Below, one piece after another: positions 27,702 through 38,368 of a DNA stretch of 64,000 nt. The notes below the pieces were generated by a model. That model saw only the letters and a program-made list of their open reading frames with translations, was not told where the DNA came from and did no database searches. The position numbers and the translations under genes are program-made. Position 1 is the first letter of the stretch. The number at the start of each line of letters is the position of its first letter. The stretch covers positions 62,001 to 126,000 of the forward strand of contig NZ_FOEO01000004.1 of NCBI RefSeq assembly GCF_900110765.1. The letters run 5' to 3'. This DNA is from Pseudomonas sp. NFACC02 (GTDB taxonomy: Bacteria; Pseudomonadota; Gammaproteobacteria; Pseudomonadales; Pseudomonadaceae).

Positions 27702-28403
27702 ATGGGCGCACAGTGGAAGGTCAAACACAAAGAAGCAGCAGCCAACGCCAAAGGGCGTATCTTCGGCAAGCTGTCAAAGGAAATCATGATTGCCGCGCGT
27801 TCCGGCGCTGATCCCGAGATGAACGCCCGGTTGCGCCTGGTCGTCGAACAGGCGAAGAAAGCCTCCATGCCCCGTGAAACCCTTGAGCGTGCGATCAAGA
27901 AAGGCGCTGGCCTGACCGGCGAGCATGTGCATTTCGAGAAGGTGACGTACGAAGGGTTTGCGCCGCACAAGGTGCCGCTGATCGTCGAGTGCCTGACCGA
28001 CAACGTCAACCGCACCGTTGCCGAGATCCGTGTGCTGTTCCGCAAAGGTCAAATGGGGGCGGCGGGTTCGATCACCTGGGACTTCGATCATCTGGGCATG
28101 ATTGAGGCCGCCGGTGATGGCAAGGCCGACCCTGAAGAGGCTGCTATCGAGGCGGGCGCGCAGGACGTTGAGGCCGGCGATGAAGGCGTCACACTGTTTT
28201 ACACCGAGCCGACTGACCTGGACGCCGTGTGCAAGGCGCTGCCGGAATTCGGTTTTACGGTTGAGTCCGCGAAGATCGGCTACCGCCCGAAAAACCCGGT
28301 GGAAGGCCTGAGCGACGAGCAAATGGCTGAGGTCGAAGCCTTCCTGGAAGCGATCGACAGCCATGACGACGTGCAGAACGTCTACGTCGGGTTGGCCGGC
28401 TGA
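27702..28403 (+). CDS. YebC/PmpR-family protein (YeeN-like paralogue)
   Basis: A 233-residue YebC-family protein. It opens [21 protein letters not shown], where main-line YebC has GHSKWANIKH, placing it in the YeeN-like branch. The family has been described both as DNA-binding regulators (PmpR) and as translation factors that relieve stalling at proline stretches. ATG 27702 follows an agagag site. A REP-like hairpin lies after the stop, and the LRR-kinase gene is convergent. Confidence 0.92.
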   Translation: MGAQWKVKHKEAAANAKGRIFGKLSKEIMIAARSGADPEMNARLRLVVEQAKKASMPRETLERAIKKGAGLTGEHVHFEKVTYEGFAPHKVPLIVECLTDNVNRTVAEIRVLFRKGQMGAAGSITWDFDHLGMIEAAGDGKADPEEAAIEAGAQDVEAGDEGVTLFYTEPTDLDAVCKALPEFGFTVESAKIGYRPKNPVEGLSDEQMAEVEAFLEAIDSHDDVQNVYVGLAG

Positions 28404-28434
28404 TCGGCGACTCGCCTCAGAATGCTTGAATGAC

Positions 28435-28468
28435 ACCTGCGGGGGCGAACTCGCTCGCTCCCGCAGGT
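28435..28468. terminator. REP-like hairpin between convergent genes
   Basis: ACCTGCGGGGGCGA (28435-28448) pairs with TCGCTCCCGCAGGT (28455-28468). No long T tract follows. It sits between two convergent genes and could end transcription from both sides. Confidence 0.5.
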
Positions 28469-28503
28469 CGTTTGAATACTGTCCGGATCGCCCGACTGGA
28501 TCC

Positions 28504-29790
28504 TCAGGCCTGAAGGCAGCGCTCGATTTCTGCAAAGTCAGGACGACTGTTCAGGTCTGGCTGCACACAACGCGCTTGAAGCGCGCTCAATTCGGCAATG
28601 TGTTCCTCCGCCGCATCGCAACATGCCAGCAATTCTCCGAGCAAGAGGCCGAACGCCCGCACCTCGATGCGTTCGAGGGTTTCGCCTGTTCGTTTGTCCG
28701 GATAAAACGCCGCGGCGCCAAAGTCGCCCAGCAAACTGTTGCCGTCTTCGTCCCAGAGGATGTTGTGTGCATACAGGTCGCCGTGAGTGATTCCCCGGGC
28801 GTGCAAGTGGCGGCACGCAGAGGCGATGCCAGCGGCCATTCGCGTGAGGGTGTGCAGGGACAGGCGTGTGCCGTTGTAGACATCGCGTGTGCAGGACTCA
28901 AGGCTCGGTGGACGGGCGAGTGTACTGAAACGCGGTGGAATCAGCGTCATGACCAGTCCCTGTGCGTGCTGTGGATGGCCGCAGATTTGTCCCAGCACGG
29001 GGATCAGGTTGGGATGCTGGCCGGCCGCAATGCACGCTGCCATTTCCTTCAGCGGTGAGCCATCGCTGGTCAAGTCGCCCTTGTACAGCTTGACCGCGAC
29101 CTCCTGGACCGTGCCGTCTTCATCCCGCCACTCAGCCTGCTGGATCACGCCTGAAGCGCCTTCGCCCAGCACGTGATGCAGCGACAACTGGTGCCAGGGA
29201 ATCTGGCGAATCGGTTCCTCGACATGGATGTCGCTCAGCGGATTCCCGGAAAACGCCAGCCATGCCAGTGCCGGCATGTTCAGCAACCACGCCGGTAGCT
29301 GGCGAATGTCGTTGGCCGCCAGACGCACCAGTTCGAGCCGCTGGCATGCCACCAGGGACGCGGGAAGGCTTTGCAGGCGATTGCCAGCCAGCATCAGCTT
29401 CTGCAGGTGCGTGTGCTGGCCCAACTCCTCCGGCAGCGAGTCGATGCAGTTCCCGGTCAGCACCAGTGAACGCAGGTGCGGGGGCAGGGAGCGTGGCGAC
29501 ACTTCACGAATGCGACAGGCCTTGAAGCCCACGAAGAACAATTGTTCACATCGGCCCAGCGCTTCAGGCAGGCGAGTAAAGAGATTGTCGGAGCAGAACA
29601 GAATTTTCAGGTGCTTGAGCCGGTACAAGTCCGTCGGCAGTTCGCTCAACAGATTGCCGGAGAGGTTTAACACCTCCAGCGAGTCGCTGAGGCTGAAAAT
29701 GTCATCGGGGAATTCAATGAGGCCGCAGCTGAGGTCCAGCCGCTTGATGCCCGCCAGCTTGCCGGCGCGCAGGTCTGCAAGAGTGTGCAT
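28504..29790 (-). CDS. Leucine-rich-repeat protein fused to a serine/threonine protein kinase
   Basis: A 428-residue protein. Residues 15-195 are about eight leucine-rich repeats of the bacterial type (LxxLxLxGNxLxxLP). Residues 205-428 are a eukaryotic-like kinase with glycine loop LGEGASG (208-214), lysine Lys234 (VAVK), catalytic loop HGDLYAHN (336-343; Asp338) and DFG (356-358). All catalytic residues are present, with HGD in place of HRD. No signal peptide or membrane span is seen, so it is cytoplasmic or a possible secreted effector. The substrate is unknown. It is convergent with the YebC-like gene and precedes a TetR gene on the same strand. Confidence 0.92.
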   Translation of the reverse strand: MHTLADLRAGKLAGIKRLDLSCGLIEFPDDIFSLSDSLEVLNLSGNLLSELPTDLYRLKHLKILFCSDNLFTRLPEALGRCEQLFFVGFKACRIREVSPRSLPPHLRSLVLTGNCIDSLPEELGQHTHLQKLMLAGNRLQSLPASLVACQRLELVRLAANDIRQLPAWLLNMPALAWLAFSGNPLSDIHVEEPIRQIPWHQLSLHHVLGEGASGVIQQAEWRDEDGTVQEVAVKLYKGDLTSDGSPLKEMAACIAAGQHPNLIPVLGQICGHPQHAQGLVMTLIPPRFSTLARPPSLESCTRDVYNGTRLSLHTLTRMAAGIASACRHLHARGITHGDLYAHNILWDEDGNSLLGDFGAAAFYPDKRTGETLERIEVRAFGLLLGELLACCDAAEEHIAELSALQARCVQPDLNSRPDFAEIERCLQA

Positions 29791-29849
29791 GGAGATAAGA
29801 CACCAATGACCAAGGGCCCGCCATCATAACGATTTGACGGGCGACATGC

Positions 29850-30398
29850 TTACCCGAGGCAGCGATCCAGCAATTGATGCATGCGTTCGAGGGTAGGCGC
29901 CGATTCGGCGTAGAGGATGCGATAGACCATGGGCGCGACGACCGCATCGATCAGTTCGTCCGCATCCGGGCTGCGTTCACCGCGAGCCTGCGCACGGTCG
30001 ATGATGATCTGCAATTGATCGCGCACGATGTTCAGGCACTTGCCAGAGCACAGGGTCGCGCTGCTGGCGACCACGTCCCGCATCATCTCGCGGCCGGGGG
30101 CCGAACTGGTTTCCTCCAGGTAGACCTCAACCCAGGTGCGCAGATCGTCTCGCAGATTGCCGCAGTCCACCGGCTCATCCGGGCGCAGACGCTCGACCGC
30201 AGCATCGGCCAGCAAGGAGGTGAGGTCGCCCCAACGACGATAGATGGTCGAGGGGGTGACGCCGGCCCGCGCGGCGATCATCGGCACGCTCAGTGCAGAA
30301 CGTTCCTGTTCCTGCAGCAGGTCGCGAACCGCCGCGTGAATCGATGTCTGCACACGGGCACTGCGGCCGCCGGTGCGAATGCCTTCTTTGATAGCCAT
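29850..30398 (-). CDS. TetR-family regulator of the divergent MFS gene
   Basis: A 182-residue TetR regulator with helix-turn-helix around residues 15-60 (ALSVPMIAARAGVTPSTIYRR). It has the TetR_C_16/AefR-like layout with a DLRTWVEVYLEE helix. The gene is divergent from an MFS efflux-like gene with 106 bp between starts, the classical arrangement for local repression of a transporter. The gap contains CAAA-gta-TTTG, a weak operator candidate. Confidence 0.9.
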   Translation of the reverse strand: MAIKEGIRTGGRSARVQTSIHAAVRDLLQEQERSALSVPMIAARAGVTPSTIYRRWGDLTSLLADAAVERLRPDEPVDCGNLRDDLRTWVEVYLEETSSAPGREMMRDVVASSATLCSGKCLNIVRDQLQIIIDRAQARGERSPDADELIDAVVAPMVYRILYAESAPTLERMHQLLDRCLG

Positions 30399-30504
30399 GG
30401 AGCGGACCTTAACACAAAGTATTTGCTTTAAGCGGATTCTGCTCGCACACTCCCTAAAGCTAAGTTTTGGCTTTTGTAGCGTGCTTTTTCGGGAGAGTGT
30501 ACTC

Positions 30505-31710
30505 GTGTCTGATTCTTTGCAGAACCCGCAAGTCGATGGCCGGAAGCAGGGGCACCTGGGTTATCTGGCGTTTGTCATGTTGTGCTTCTTTGCCGCATCC
30601 AGCGCGCCTACACCGCTTTACCATGTGTATCAGCAGGCCTGGGGATTTTCTTCCGCGCTGCTGACGCTGATTTTTGCCGTCTATGCCTTGAGTCTGCTCG
30701 GGACACTGCTGGTATTCGGCTCATTGTCGGACTACCTCGGCCGTCGCCCGGTGATCTTCGCCGCACTGTTGCTGGAAAGTGCGTCGATGCTGCTGTTCAT
30801 GGGCGCGAGCGACGTCGGCTGGCTGATCGCCGCGCGGATACTGCAAGGCATCGCGACCGGGATCGCCACCAGTGCGCTGGGCGCTGCCATGCTCGATACC
30901 GACCAGAACCAGGGCCCCTTGATCAATAGCATCGCGCCAATGTTCGGCATGGCGCTCGGTGCGTTGGGCACCAGTGTGCTGGTCGAATTTGCGCCACTGC
31001 CGATGCTGTTGGCGTATGCGCTGCTGCTCGCCGCATTTCTGGTTCAAGCCGTGTATCTGCTGCGCGTAGCGGAGACGGTGACGCCCCAACCGGGTGTCCT
31101 CAATACGCTCAAGCCTACGTTGTTCGTGCCTGCGCAGGCGCGCGGAATGTTACTGCTGGTATTGCCCGCCGACATCGCGGCGTGGGCGCTGGGCGGATTT
31201 TTTCTGTCGCTGACGCCTTCTTTGCTGGCGGCGGCCACCGGCTCCACGTCGGTTGTCAATGGCGGTCTGGCGGTGGCCGCGTTGACCATCAGCGGCGCGA
31301 TTTCGATCCTTAACCTGCGTTTGAGGGCGCCACGGTTGGCATTGCTGGTGGGGTGCAGCTTCCTGGCGGCAGGGGTTGCGGTCATCCTTCTCGCGGTCAA
31401 TCTGGGATGGCTCTGGTTGTTTTTCACCGGCGCTGTGGTGGCGGGTATCGGTTTCGGCGCGAGTTTTCTCGGGGCGTTACGTTTGTTGTTGCCAATGGCG
31501 CACGCCCATGAGCGGGCAGGTTTGATGTCGGCGTTTCTGGCCCTCAGCTACCTGGCCTTCTGTGTGCCGTCATTGCTCGCAGGCCTGGCGGTCAAAACCG
31601 AAGGCCTGATCGTGAGCACCAATGTGTACGGTTCGGTGGTAGTGGTGCTGGCATTACTGGCCCTGGCGGGGTTGTTGTGGCGACGTTCGGGCGAAGCCAA
31701 CGCGACCTGA
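30505..31710 (+). CDS. MFS transporter (drug efflux type)
   Basis: A protein of 401 residues from GTG 30505 (gggag at spacing 9). It has twelve predicted membrane helices. The MFS motif A loop between helices 2 and 3 reads GSLSDYLGRRPV, and GLMSAFLALSYLAF lies in the second half. The motif GAAMLDTDQNQGPL lies in the helix 4-6 area. The neighbouring divergent TetR gene suggests induction by the exported compound. Substrate is unknown. Confidence 0.9.
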   Translation: MSDSLQNPQVDGRKQGHLGYLAFVMLCFFAASSAPTPLYHVYQQAWGFSSALLTLIFAVYALSLLGTLLVFGSLSDYLGRRPVIFAALLLESASMLLFMGASDVGWLIAARILQGIATGIATSALGAAMLDTDQNQGPLINSIAPMFGMALGALGTSVLVEFAPLPMLLAYALLLAAFLVQAVYLLRVAETVTPQPGVLNTLKPTLFVPAQARGMLLLVLPADIAAWALGGFFLSLTPSLLAAATGSTSVVNGGLAVAALTISGAISILNLRLRAPRLALLVGCSFLAAGVAVILLAVNLGWLWLFFTGAVVAGIGFGASFLGALRLLLPMAHAHERAGLMSAFLALSYLAFCVPSLLAGLAVKTEGLIVSTNVYGSVVVVLALLALAGLLWRRSGEANAT

Positions 31711-31816
31711 CGTATCTGGCCTGCCGACGATGGGGTGGCGATGGCGCCCCGTGGTGGTTCTGCTACCTTCATTTCTGTGTGTCAGCCCTCATAAAAACAA
31801 TCACAGGGATCCACGG

Positions 31817-33718
<1,902 letters not shown>

Positions 33719-33837
33719 CAGGCCGTATAAACGGGCAGGGCGTCCAAGGGTGTCCTGCTTTGTTCTCGCTAAAGTTACCCCGCAGGCAGCCGACACAGGG
33801 GGCAGGAAAATACGATCCACTTGAGCATGGAGCTGCC

Positions 33838-35436
33838 ATGACAGCGATTTCTTCGATCTCGGCCACGCAGCCATTGGTGGTTGCCAAAGCGATGACCCCG
33901 CCACAGGTCATCAGCGAGACAGCGAACTCGATCAATAGCCCGACTTCCCCGTCCTCGGTCGTGTCGCTGGGGCAAGATACCAGCGTCATCGACGTACAGA
34001 CTTACACCGCACGAGGCCTGATCGCCGACCCTGGTATTGCGCCTGTCTGGGAATACACGCAGCAGGACAATGTCTCGCTGAACATGACCGGTAATTTTGG
34101 CAGTTCCTCCAGTGCCGGCCGCTTCCAGGGGCTGGGGGCCTCGCTGTTGAACCAGTTGGCACAGACCAACCAAGGTATTTCTCAGTCAGTCATCCGTTCG
34201 ACCACCGGCCGTCCCCTCGAGCCCGCTGCGCTGGAGGCCGCACAGGCGAAACTGCACAGCACTTCGGCCGAAAATGCGATCAGCCTGACGCTGAGAACCG
34301 CCAGTGGTAAAACCGTACAACTGACCTTGACCAGTCAGGACGACGGGCTCGCGGTGCAGGCTCAGGTGAGCGGGGGTGAGCTCAGTGGCGATGAACTCGC
34401 AGCGCTGGGCAAGATGGCCGACGGCTTTCAATCCGCTATCGACGGCCTGACGCGAAACCCGCCAACACTCAAACTGGAGGCATTGACTCAGTTTGACTCG
34501 AACGTATTCGCTTCGGTTGACCTGAACACGCGCCTGAAACTCAACGATGACAGCACGCAGACCCTGGTGCTGCATGCTGACGCCGACGGGCGCTCAGTGA
34601 GCATGAGTGGTGCGGCAGGCGATCTGAGTCTGTCGGTTGACCTGAAGAATGCGGCGATCATCGGCGACGGCGAGCAGCAGGCCAAAGCGCTCAAGGGGTA
34701 CATGAACCAGATCGAAGCGGCACGTAAACGGGGAGATGGCGATCGACAATTGTTGTCGATGTTCGAGGATGCCTTCACGACCTTGCACGGTCACTATCCC
34801 GCGGCTCGTGTGGCCACGGCTCCCCAGACCGTCAACTCGATCGAGCTGACCGACACAGATCACAGCCTGCTCACCGGCCTTGCCGACTTCAGCGCCTCGG
34901 TGGCCGAAAAAAGCAAGGAGGGCAACCCGGCACGCCCTGGTGAGCTGGATTCTTTCGCTTACGACGTGTCGCAATCGACAGAGACCAAAGGCCGCGATCA
35001 GTTGAACCGCACTCTCGTCCAGGAGCAGCAATCGCATCTGGTGGCCAGCTACCACAAGCCCCTGTGGCCAGGCCAGAAGCTGGACCTCACGACCGACCCA
35101 AACTCTCAGAATTACCAGTATTTCCAGATCAATGATCAGGCGAGCTCCAGGGCCAGCATCGGGTATGAGAAAGGCGCCCTGGTTAACGCATCGATCAGCC
35201 AGTCGGCGAGCCAGTCCACACGGATTTCCCGATACGTGCTGGGGCATCTGGAAGAGGACAAGACGACACCGCTCAAGGCCTCGAAGACACAAAACCTGCT
35301 TGGCGTACTGAATCAGGCATTGCAGCAGGACAAGCAAGCGAAGTTGGGGCGCGGCGTCTCCTGGCTGAAAGACACGCTGTCCGACATTCAGGACAAGGTG
35401 CTGCTGCAAAGCGATCCCGCCAGGCTGAGAGGCTGA
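33838..35436 (+). CDS. Conserved protein of unknown function (532 residues)
   Basis: ATG 33838 has a ggag site at spacing 5. The product is polar and rich in Ser, Thr, Gln and Ala, with no signal peptide and no membrane helix. Its first 60 residues look disordered (SSISATQP, PTSPSSVVSLGQDTSV). A middle part has alternating beta-type strands (AISLTLRTASGKTVQLTLT) and the C-terminal third is helical. Similar Pseudomonas proteins have, from memory, been labelled lactate dehydrogenase, but no NAD-binding GxGxxG or LDH motif is present, so that label looks wrong. Function is unknown. Confidence 0.75.
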   Translation: MTAISSISATQPLVVAKAMTPPQVISETANSINSPTSPSSVVSLGQDTSVIDVQTYTARGLIADPGIAPVWEYTQQDNVSLNMTGNFGSSSSAGRFQGLGASLLNQLAQTNQGISQSVIRSTTGRPLEPAALEAAQAKLHSTSAENAISLTLRTASGKTVQLTLTSQDDGLAVQAQVSGGELSGDELAALGKMADGFQSAIDGLTRNPPTLKLEALTQFDSNVFASVDLNTRLKLNDDSTQTLVLHADADGRSVSMSGAAGDLSLSVDLKNAAIIGDGEQQAKALKGYMNQIEAARKRGDGDRQLLSMFEDAFTTLHGHYPAARVATAPQTVNSIELTDTDHSLLTGLADFSASVAEKSKEGNPARPGELDSFAYDVSQSTETKGRDQLNRTLVQEQQSHLVASYHKPLWPGQKLDLTTDPNSQNYQYFQINDQASSRASIGYEKGALVNASISQSASQSTRISRYVLGHLEEDKTTPLKASKTQNLLGVLNQALQQDKQAKLGRGVSWLKDTLSDIQDKVLLQSDPARLRG

Positions 35437-35466
35437 GTTGATGCTCACACCTGTGTCCAGACCTCA

Positions 35467-35790
35467 GACCTGTGGGAGCGAGCTTGCTGGCGAAGGCGCC
35501 GGGTCAGACACTGATATGTTGAATGACCCACCGCATTCGCCACTGTCGTAACCTCCAGCGGCTCCCACAGGATTCGCGTCGACTCACGAACCTGTGTCAG
35601 GCCCAGACCTGTGGGAGCCGGCTTGAACTGGCGAATGCGCCGGGTCAGACACTGATATGTTGAATGACCCACCGCATTCGCCACTGTCGTAACCTCCAGC
35701 GGCTCCCACAGGATTCGCGTCGACGCACGAACCTGTGTCAGGCCCAGACCGGTGGGAGCCGGCTTGCTGGCGAATGCGGCAGGTCTGGCA
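35467..35790. repeat. Tandem copies of a ~140-bp REP-containing unit
   Basis: Units begin at 35471, 35610 and 35751 (periods of 139 and 141 bp). The first two are nearly identical across ggtcagacactgatatgttg, aatgacccaccgcattcg and ccactgtcgtaacctccagc. The third is partial. Each contains inverted TGTGGGAGC/GCTCCCACAGG ends. The minus-strand ORF across it is merely the repeat translated. This fills the gap between two convergent genes. Confidence 0.85.
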
Positions 35791-35822
35791 CCGTTGATGT
35801 CCCTGATCCAGCGCGTCATACC

Positions 35823-36581
35823 TTAAATGGGCTGTTTCAACGCCAGTCGTGCCGCTTGCGCCGCCGGATCGTCCGCCGGGCTGATCATGGCGTAGTTGTA
35901 GCCGCCACCTGACCAGTAATCAGCTTGCAATTCGCCATCACGGCGGGAACCTCTTGGCAGCAGATGGTTGCGCTCGGCCGGTGGCCGGATGTAGAAGCTC
36001 AACGTGCGGCCTTGCGCATCCTTGTACACCACCATCGCCGCAGCGCCCTGTTCGGTGCTGGTCAGACGACCGCTAACCGGTTTGAATCCCGCGGACTCGA
36101 GATCCGGCAACCGATTGGCCCGGGCAAAGTTCTTGTCCAGCCACACCTGCACGTTGTTCGGTTTACCGGTGTTCCAGTCAGTGGCCATGTTGTCGTTGAC
36201 GGCAAACATTCGGTAGGCCTGGACCGCGTCCGCCATGGGCGGAGTACCGCTGGCGAGGGTCATCTCGCGCGCTTGCCAACCGCTCAGGCCGCCGATACCG
36301 ACGGCAACCAACAACACCGCAGCGGTAGCGAAGTGACGGGTGCGGTTACGGCGCAGGCGCTGACGAACGTACGCAGGATCCAGCTCCGGGTTCATGGGGC
36401 GGTGCAGATCGCCGCTCAGCCCCGCGCGCAGGTTCTGCACGTCGAGTTGCCAGGCCAGCACCTGTTTTGCCAGTTCAGGGTTGGCCGCCAGATAGGTTTC
36501 CATCGTCTGTTGATCGGCGTCGTTGAGCTGACCGTCGACGTAGGCATGCAAATCACGTTCGCTGGGAGGCAAGGTAATCAT
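35823..36581 (-). CDS. Anti-sigma factor (membrane-spanning, zinc-finger-like)
   Basis: A 252-residue protein with a cytoplasmic N-terminal anti-sigma region (SERDLHAYVDGQLNDADQQT), one transmembrane helix near residues 84-103 (FATAAVLLVAVGIGG) and a periplasmic domain of about 150 residues. The ATG overlaps the sigma-factor stop by four bases, so the two are coupled. The expected role is to hold the ECF sigma factor at the membrane until an oxidative-type signal releases it. It lacks the usual HxxxCxxC zinc-binding motif. Confidence 0.88.
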   Translation of the reverse strand: MITLPPSERDLHAYVDGQLNDADQQTMETYLAANPELAKQVLAWQLDVQNLRAGLSGDLHRPMNPELDPAYVRQRLRRNRTRHFATAAVLLVAVGIGGLSGWQAREMTLASGTPPMADAVQAYRMFAVNDNMATDWNTGKPNNVQVWLDKNFARANRLPDLESAGFKPVSGRLTSTEQGAAAMVVYKDAQGRTLSFYIRPPAERNHLLPRGSRRDGELQADYWSGGGYNYAMISPADDPAAQAARLALKQPI

Positions 36582-37090
36582 TTCAGTATCCGCAAGGCAG
36601 GGGTGGTGATTTCGCCTTCGCTGAGCAGGCGTAACGCCTGGCGCGCGCGAGACAAGCGGGACATGACGGTCCCTACGGGGACATCGAGAATGGCCGCCAC
36701 TTCGTTGTAACTCAGACCCTCGACCGACACCCAGAGCAGCAGGGCCCGCTGTTCGGTATTCAGACGTTCGAACGCCTGCAAGGTGGTTTGCGCCACGACG
36801 GTGCGTTCCACGGACGGTTCGAAGTGATCTTCCTTCCCGCCGGTGAACAGCTCAAGCATGCGGCTGTATCGACGCGAACGTCGATGAGCGTCCAGAAATT
36901 GCCTATAAAGAATGGAGAACAGCCAGGCGCGCAGGTCGCCCTCTGGTCGTTTGCTGGACCAGGCCGACAGGGCCTTTTCCAGGGTCGACTGCACCAGGTC
37001 ATCCGCGCTGCTGTAGTCACGGGTCAGCGACACCGCAAATCGACGCATTCGTGGCAGTAACTCTCGTAATTGATCGTCGACATCATTCAT
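36578..37090 (-). CDS. ECF RNA polymerase sigma factor
   Basis: A 170-residue ECF sigma factor. Region 2 is RDYSSADDLVQSTLEKAL with LRAWLFSILYRQFLD, and region 4 is LSYNEVAAILDVPVGTVMSRLSRAR, whose helix-turn-helix recognises the -35 element. It is divergent from a catalase-related peroxidase/cytochrome b561 operon, a context known for a specific ECF group (ECF26, from memory). Matching GGAATA-N15-CGTC sequences stand before both operons, suggesting that it drives itself and its neighbours. Confidence 0.93.
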   Translation of the reverse strand: MNDVDDQLRELLPRMRRFAVSLTRDYSSADDLVQSTLEKALSAWSSKRPEGDLRAWLFSILYRQFLDAHRRSRRYSRMLELFTGGKEDHFEPSVERTVVAQTTLQAFERLNTEQRALLLWVSVEGLSYNEVAAILDVPVGTVMSRLSRARQALRLLSEGEITTPALRILK

Positions 37091-37143
37091 GGGGGAGCTT
37101 CCAGGTCGATCAGCGGGATCGTTTCAGATCGTGTGACCAGACA

Positions 37144-37168
37144 GACGCATGCCCGTGCAGGTTATTCC
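37144..37168 (-). promoter_or_regulatory. Predicted ECF promoter for the sigma/anti-sigma operon
   Basis: On the minus strand, GGAATA (37168-37163) and CGTC (37147-37144) are separated by 15 bp. The -10-like box is 54 bp before the sigma factor ATG. The same elements at the same spacing face the other way at 37197-37221. Confidence 0.7.
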
Positions 37169-37196
37169 ATTGCCTGAAAAATAAATATTGTGCGGC

Positions 37197-37221
37197 GGAA
37201 TAAACACGCGCCAGGCGCGTC
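37197..37221 (+). promoter_or_regulatory. Predicted ECF promoter for the peroxidase/cytochrome b561 operon
   Basis: GGAATA (37197-37202), 15 bp, then CGTC (37218-37221), followed by GGACTG. This is the mirror of the minus-strand promoter, which continues TGTCTG. ECF sigma factors typically read a GGAAT-like -35 and a short CGTC-like -10. Confidence 0.7.
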
Positions 37222-37282
37222 GGACTGTACCGCATTGTCAATGCGCTTTTTTTATAGAGGCCCAAGGCCCGGAGTGTGACCG

Positions 37283-38368
37283 ATGATTGACCGTGAGCCA
37301 CCGCATCACCGCAAGCCCCCGTTGACCCCTGCTGAGAAACTCGCCCGCATGGGTGGCATCGGCCTTGTGGTGCTGATTGCTGCCGGCGCGTTCGCCTACG
37401 TCAATGGCAGTCTGGATCCCCAGCGCCTGACCCCGGCCCGCGTCGTGAATGTGTTCGAGCAGAGCAACGGTGTCCACCCGGGTTATCGCCGCAACCACCC
37501 GAAAGGGATTTGCGTAGCGGGTTATTTTGACAGCAACGGCGCAGCGGCCTCGCTGTCCAGGGCGCAAGTGTTCGCCAGTGGTCGCACCCCGGTGATCGGA
37601 CGCCTGGCGCTGCCCACCGGCAATCCCTACTCGCCGGACAGTGCGGCCCCCATCCGCAGTTTTGCGGTTCAGTTCACTCAACCCGATGGCCAGCAATGGC
37701 GTACCGGCATGAACAGCATGCCGGTGTTTCCGGTGGGCACGCCTGAGGCCTTTGTCGATCTACTGAAAGCCACCGCGCCCGATCCGAAGACCGGCAAGCC
37801 GGATCCCGCGAAGCCCCCGGCATTCTTCGCCGCTCACCCTGAAGCCCAGCCATTCCTGGCGTGGGTCAAGACCGCAAAACCGTCGGCGAGCTTTGTCACT
37901 GAAACCTATAACAGCGTGAACGCCTTCGTGCTGGTCGACGCCCAGGGCAAGCGTCAGGCAGTGCGCTGGAGCCTGGTGCCGGAGGCCAAGGGCGATGCAC
38001 CCGCGCCGGATGCCAAGGACTATCTGCAACAGGACCTGAGTCAGAAGCTGGCGAGTGGTCCGCAGCGCTGGAACCTGGTGTTGACACTGGCTAACGCTCA
38101 AGACCCGACCAACGACGCCTCGAAGGCCTGGACCGGCGACCACAAGACCGTCAACGCGGGGACGCTGGTGATTGACGGCGACAGCTCTCAGCTGGATGGC
38201 AACTGCCGTGACATCAACTTCGATCCACTGATTTTGCCCAGCGGTATAGAAGGTTCCGACGACCCCTTGCTGGCAGCACGCTCGGCTGCGTACGCGGCTT
38301 CTTACATGCGTCGCACCCAGGAAGTCGATCAGTTGAAAGCCGCGCCTGCACAGGAGAAACAGCCATGA
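37283..38368 (+). CDS. Catalase-related peroxidase (SrpA-like), membrane anchored
   Basis: A 361-residue protein with one N-terminal transmembrane helix (near residues 25-43, IGLVVLIAAGAFAYV) and a catalase-fold domain reduced compared with full catalases. The distal-histidine region reads RRNHPKGICVAGYF, and the proximal tyrosine segment reads LLAARSAAYAASY. SrpA-type proteins are heme peroxidases. Its ATGA overlap with the cytochrome b561 gene suggests a membrane redox pair, with the peroxidase domain in the periplasm. An ECF promoter is predicted 62 bp upstream. Confidence 0.9.
   Translation: MIDREPPHHRKPPLTPAEKLARMGGIGLVVLIAAGAFAYVNGSLDPQRLTPARVVNVFEQSNGVHPGYRRNHPKGICVAGYFDSNGAAASLSRAQVFASGRTPVIGRLALPTGNPYSPDSAAPIRSFAVQFTQPDGQQWRTGMNSMPVFPVGTPEAFVDLLKATAPDPKTGKPDPAKPPAFFAAHPEAQPFLAWVKTAKPSASFVTETYNSVNAFVLVDAQGKRQAVRWSLVPEAKGDAPAPDAKDYLQQDLSQKLASGPQRWNLVLTLANAQDPTNDASKAWTGDHKTVNAGTLVIDGDSSQLDGNCRDINFDPLILPSGIEGSDDPLLAARSAAYAASYMRRTQEVDQLKAAPAQEKQP

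Noticed and set aside
30410..30432. CAAA-gta-TTTG and AAAGC/GCTTT dyads between the TetR and MFS genes as operator
   Set aside because: Very short arms; such dyads occur often in AT-rich gaps. Kept only as a remark in the TetR entry.
35445..35819. Minus-strand ORF of 124 residues
   Set aside because: It consists of translated 140-bp repeats; the repeat in the peptide mirrors the DNA repeat.
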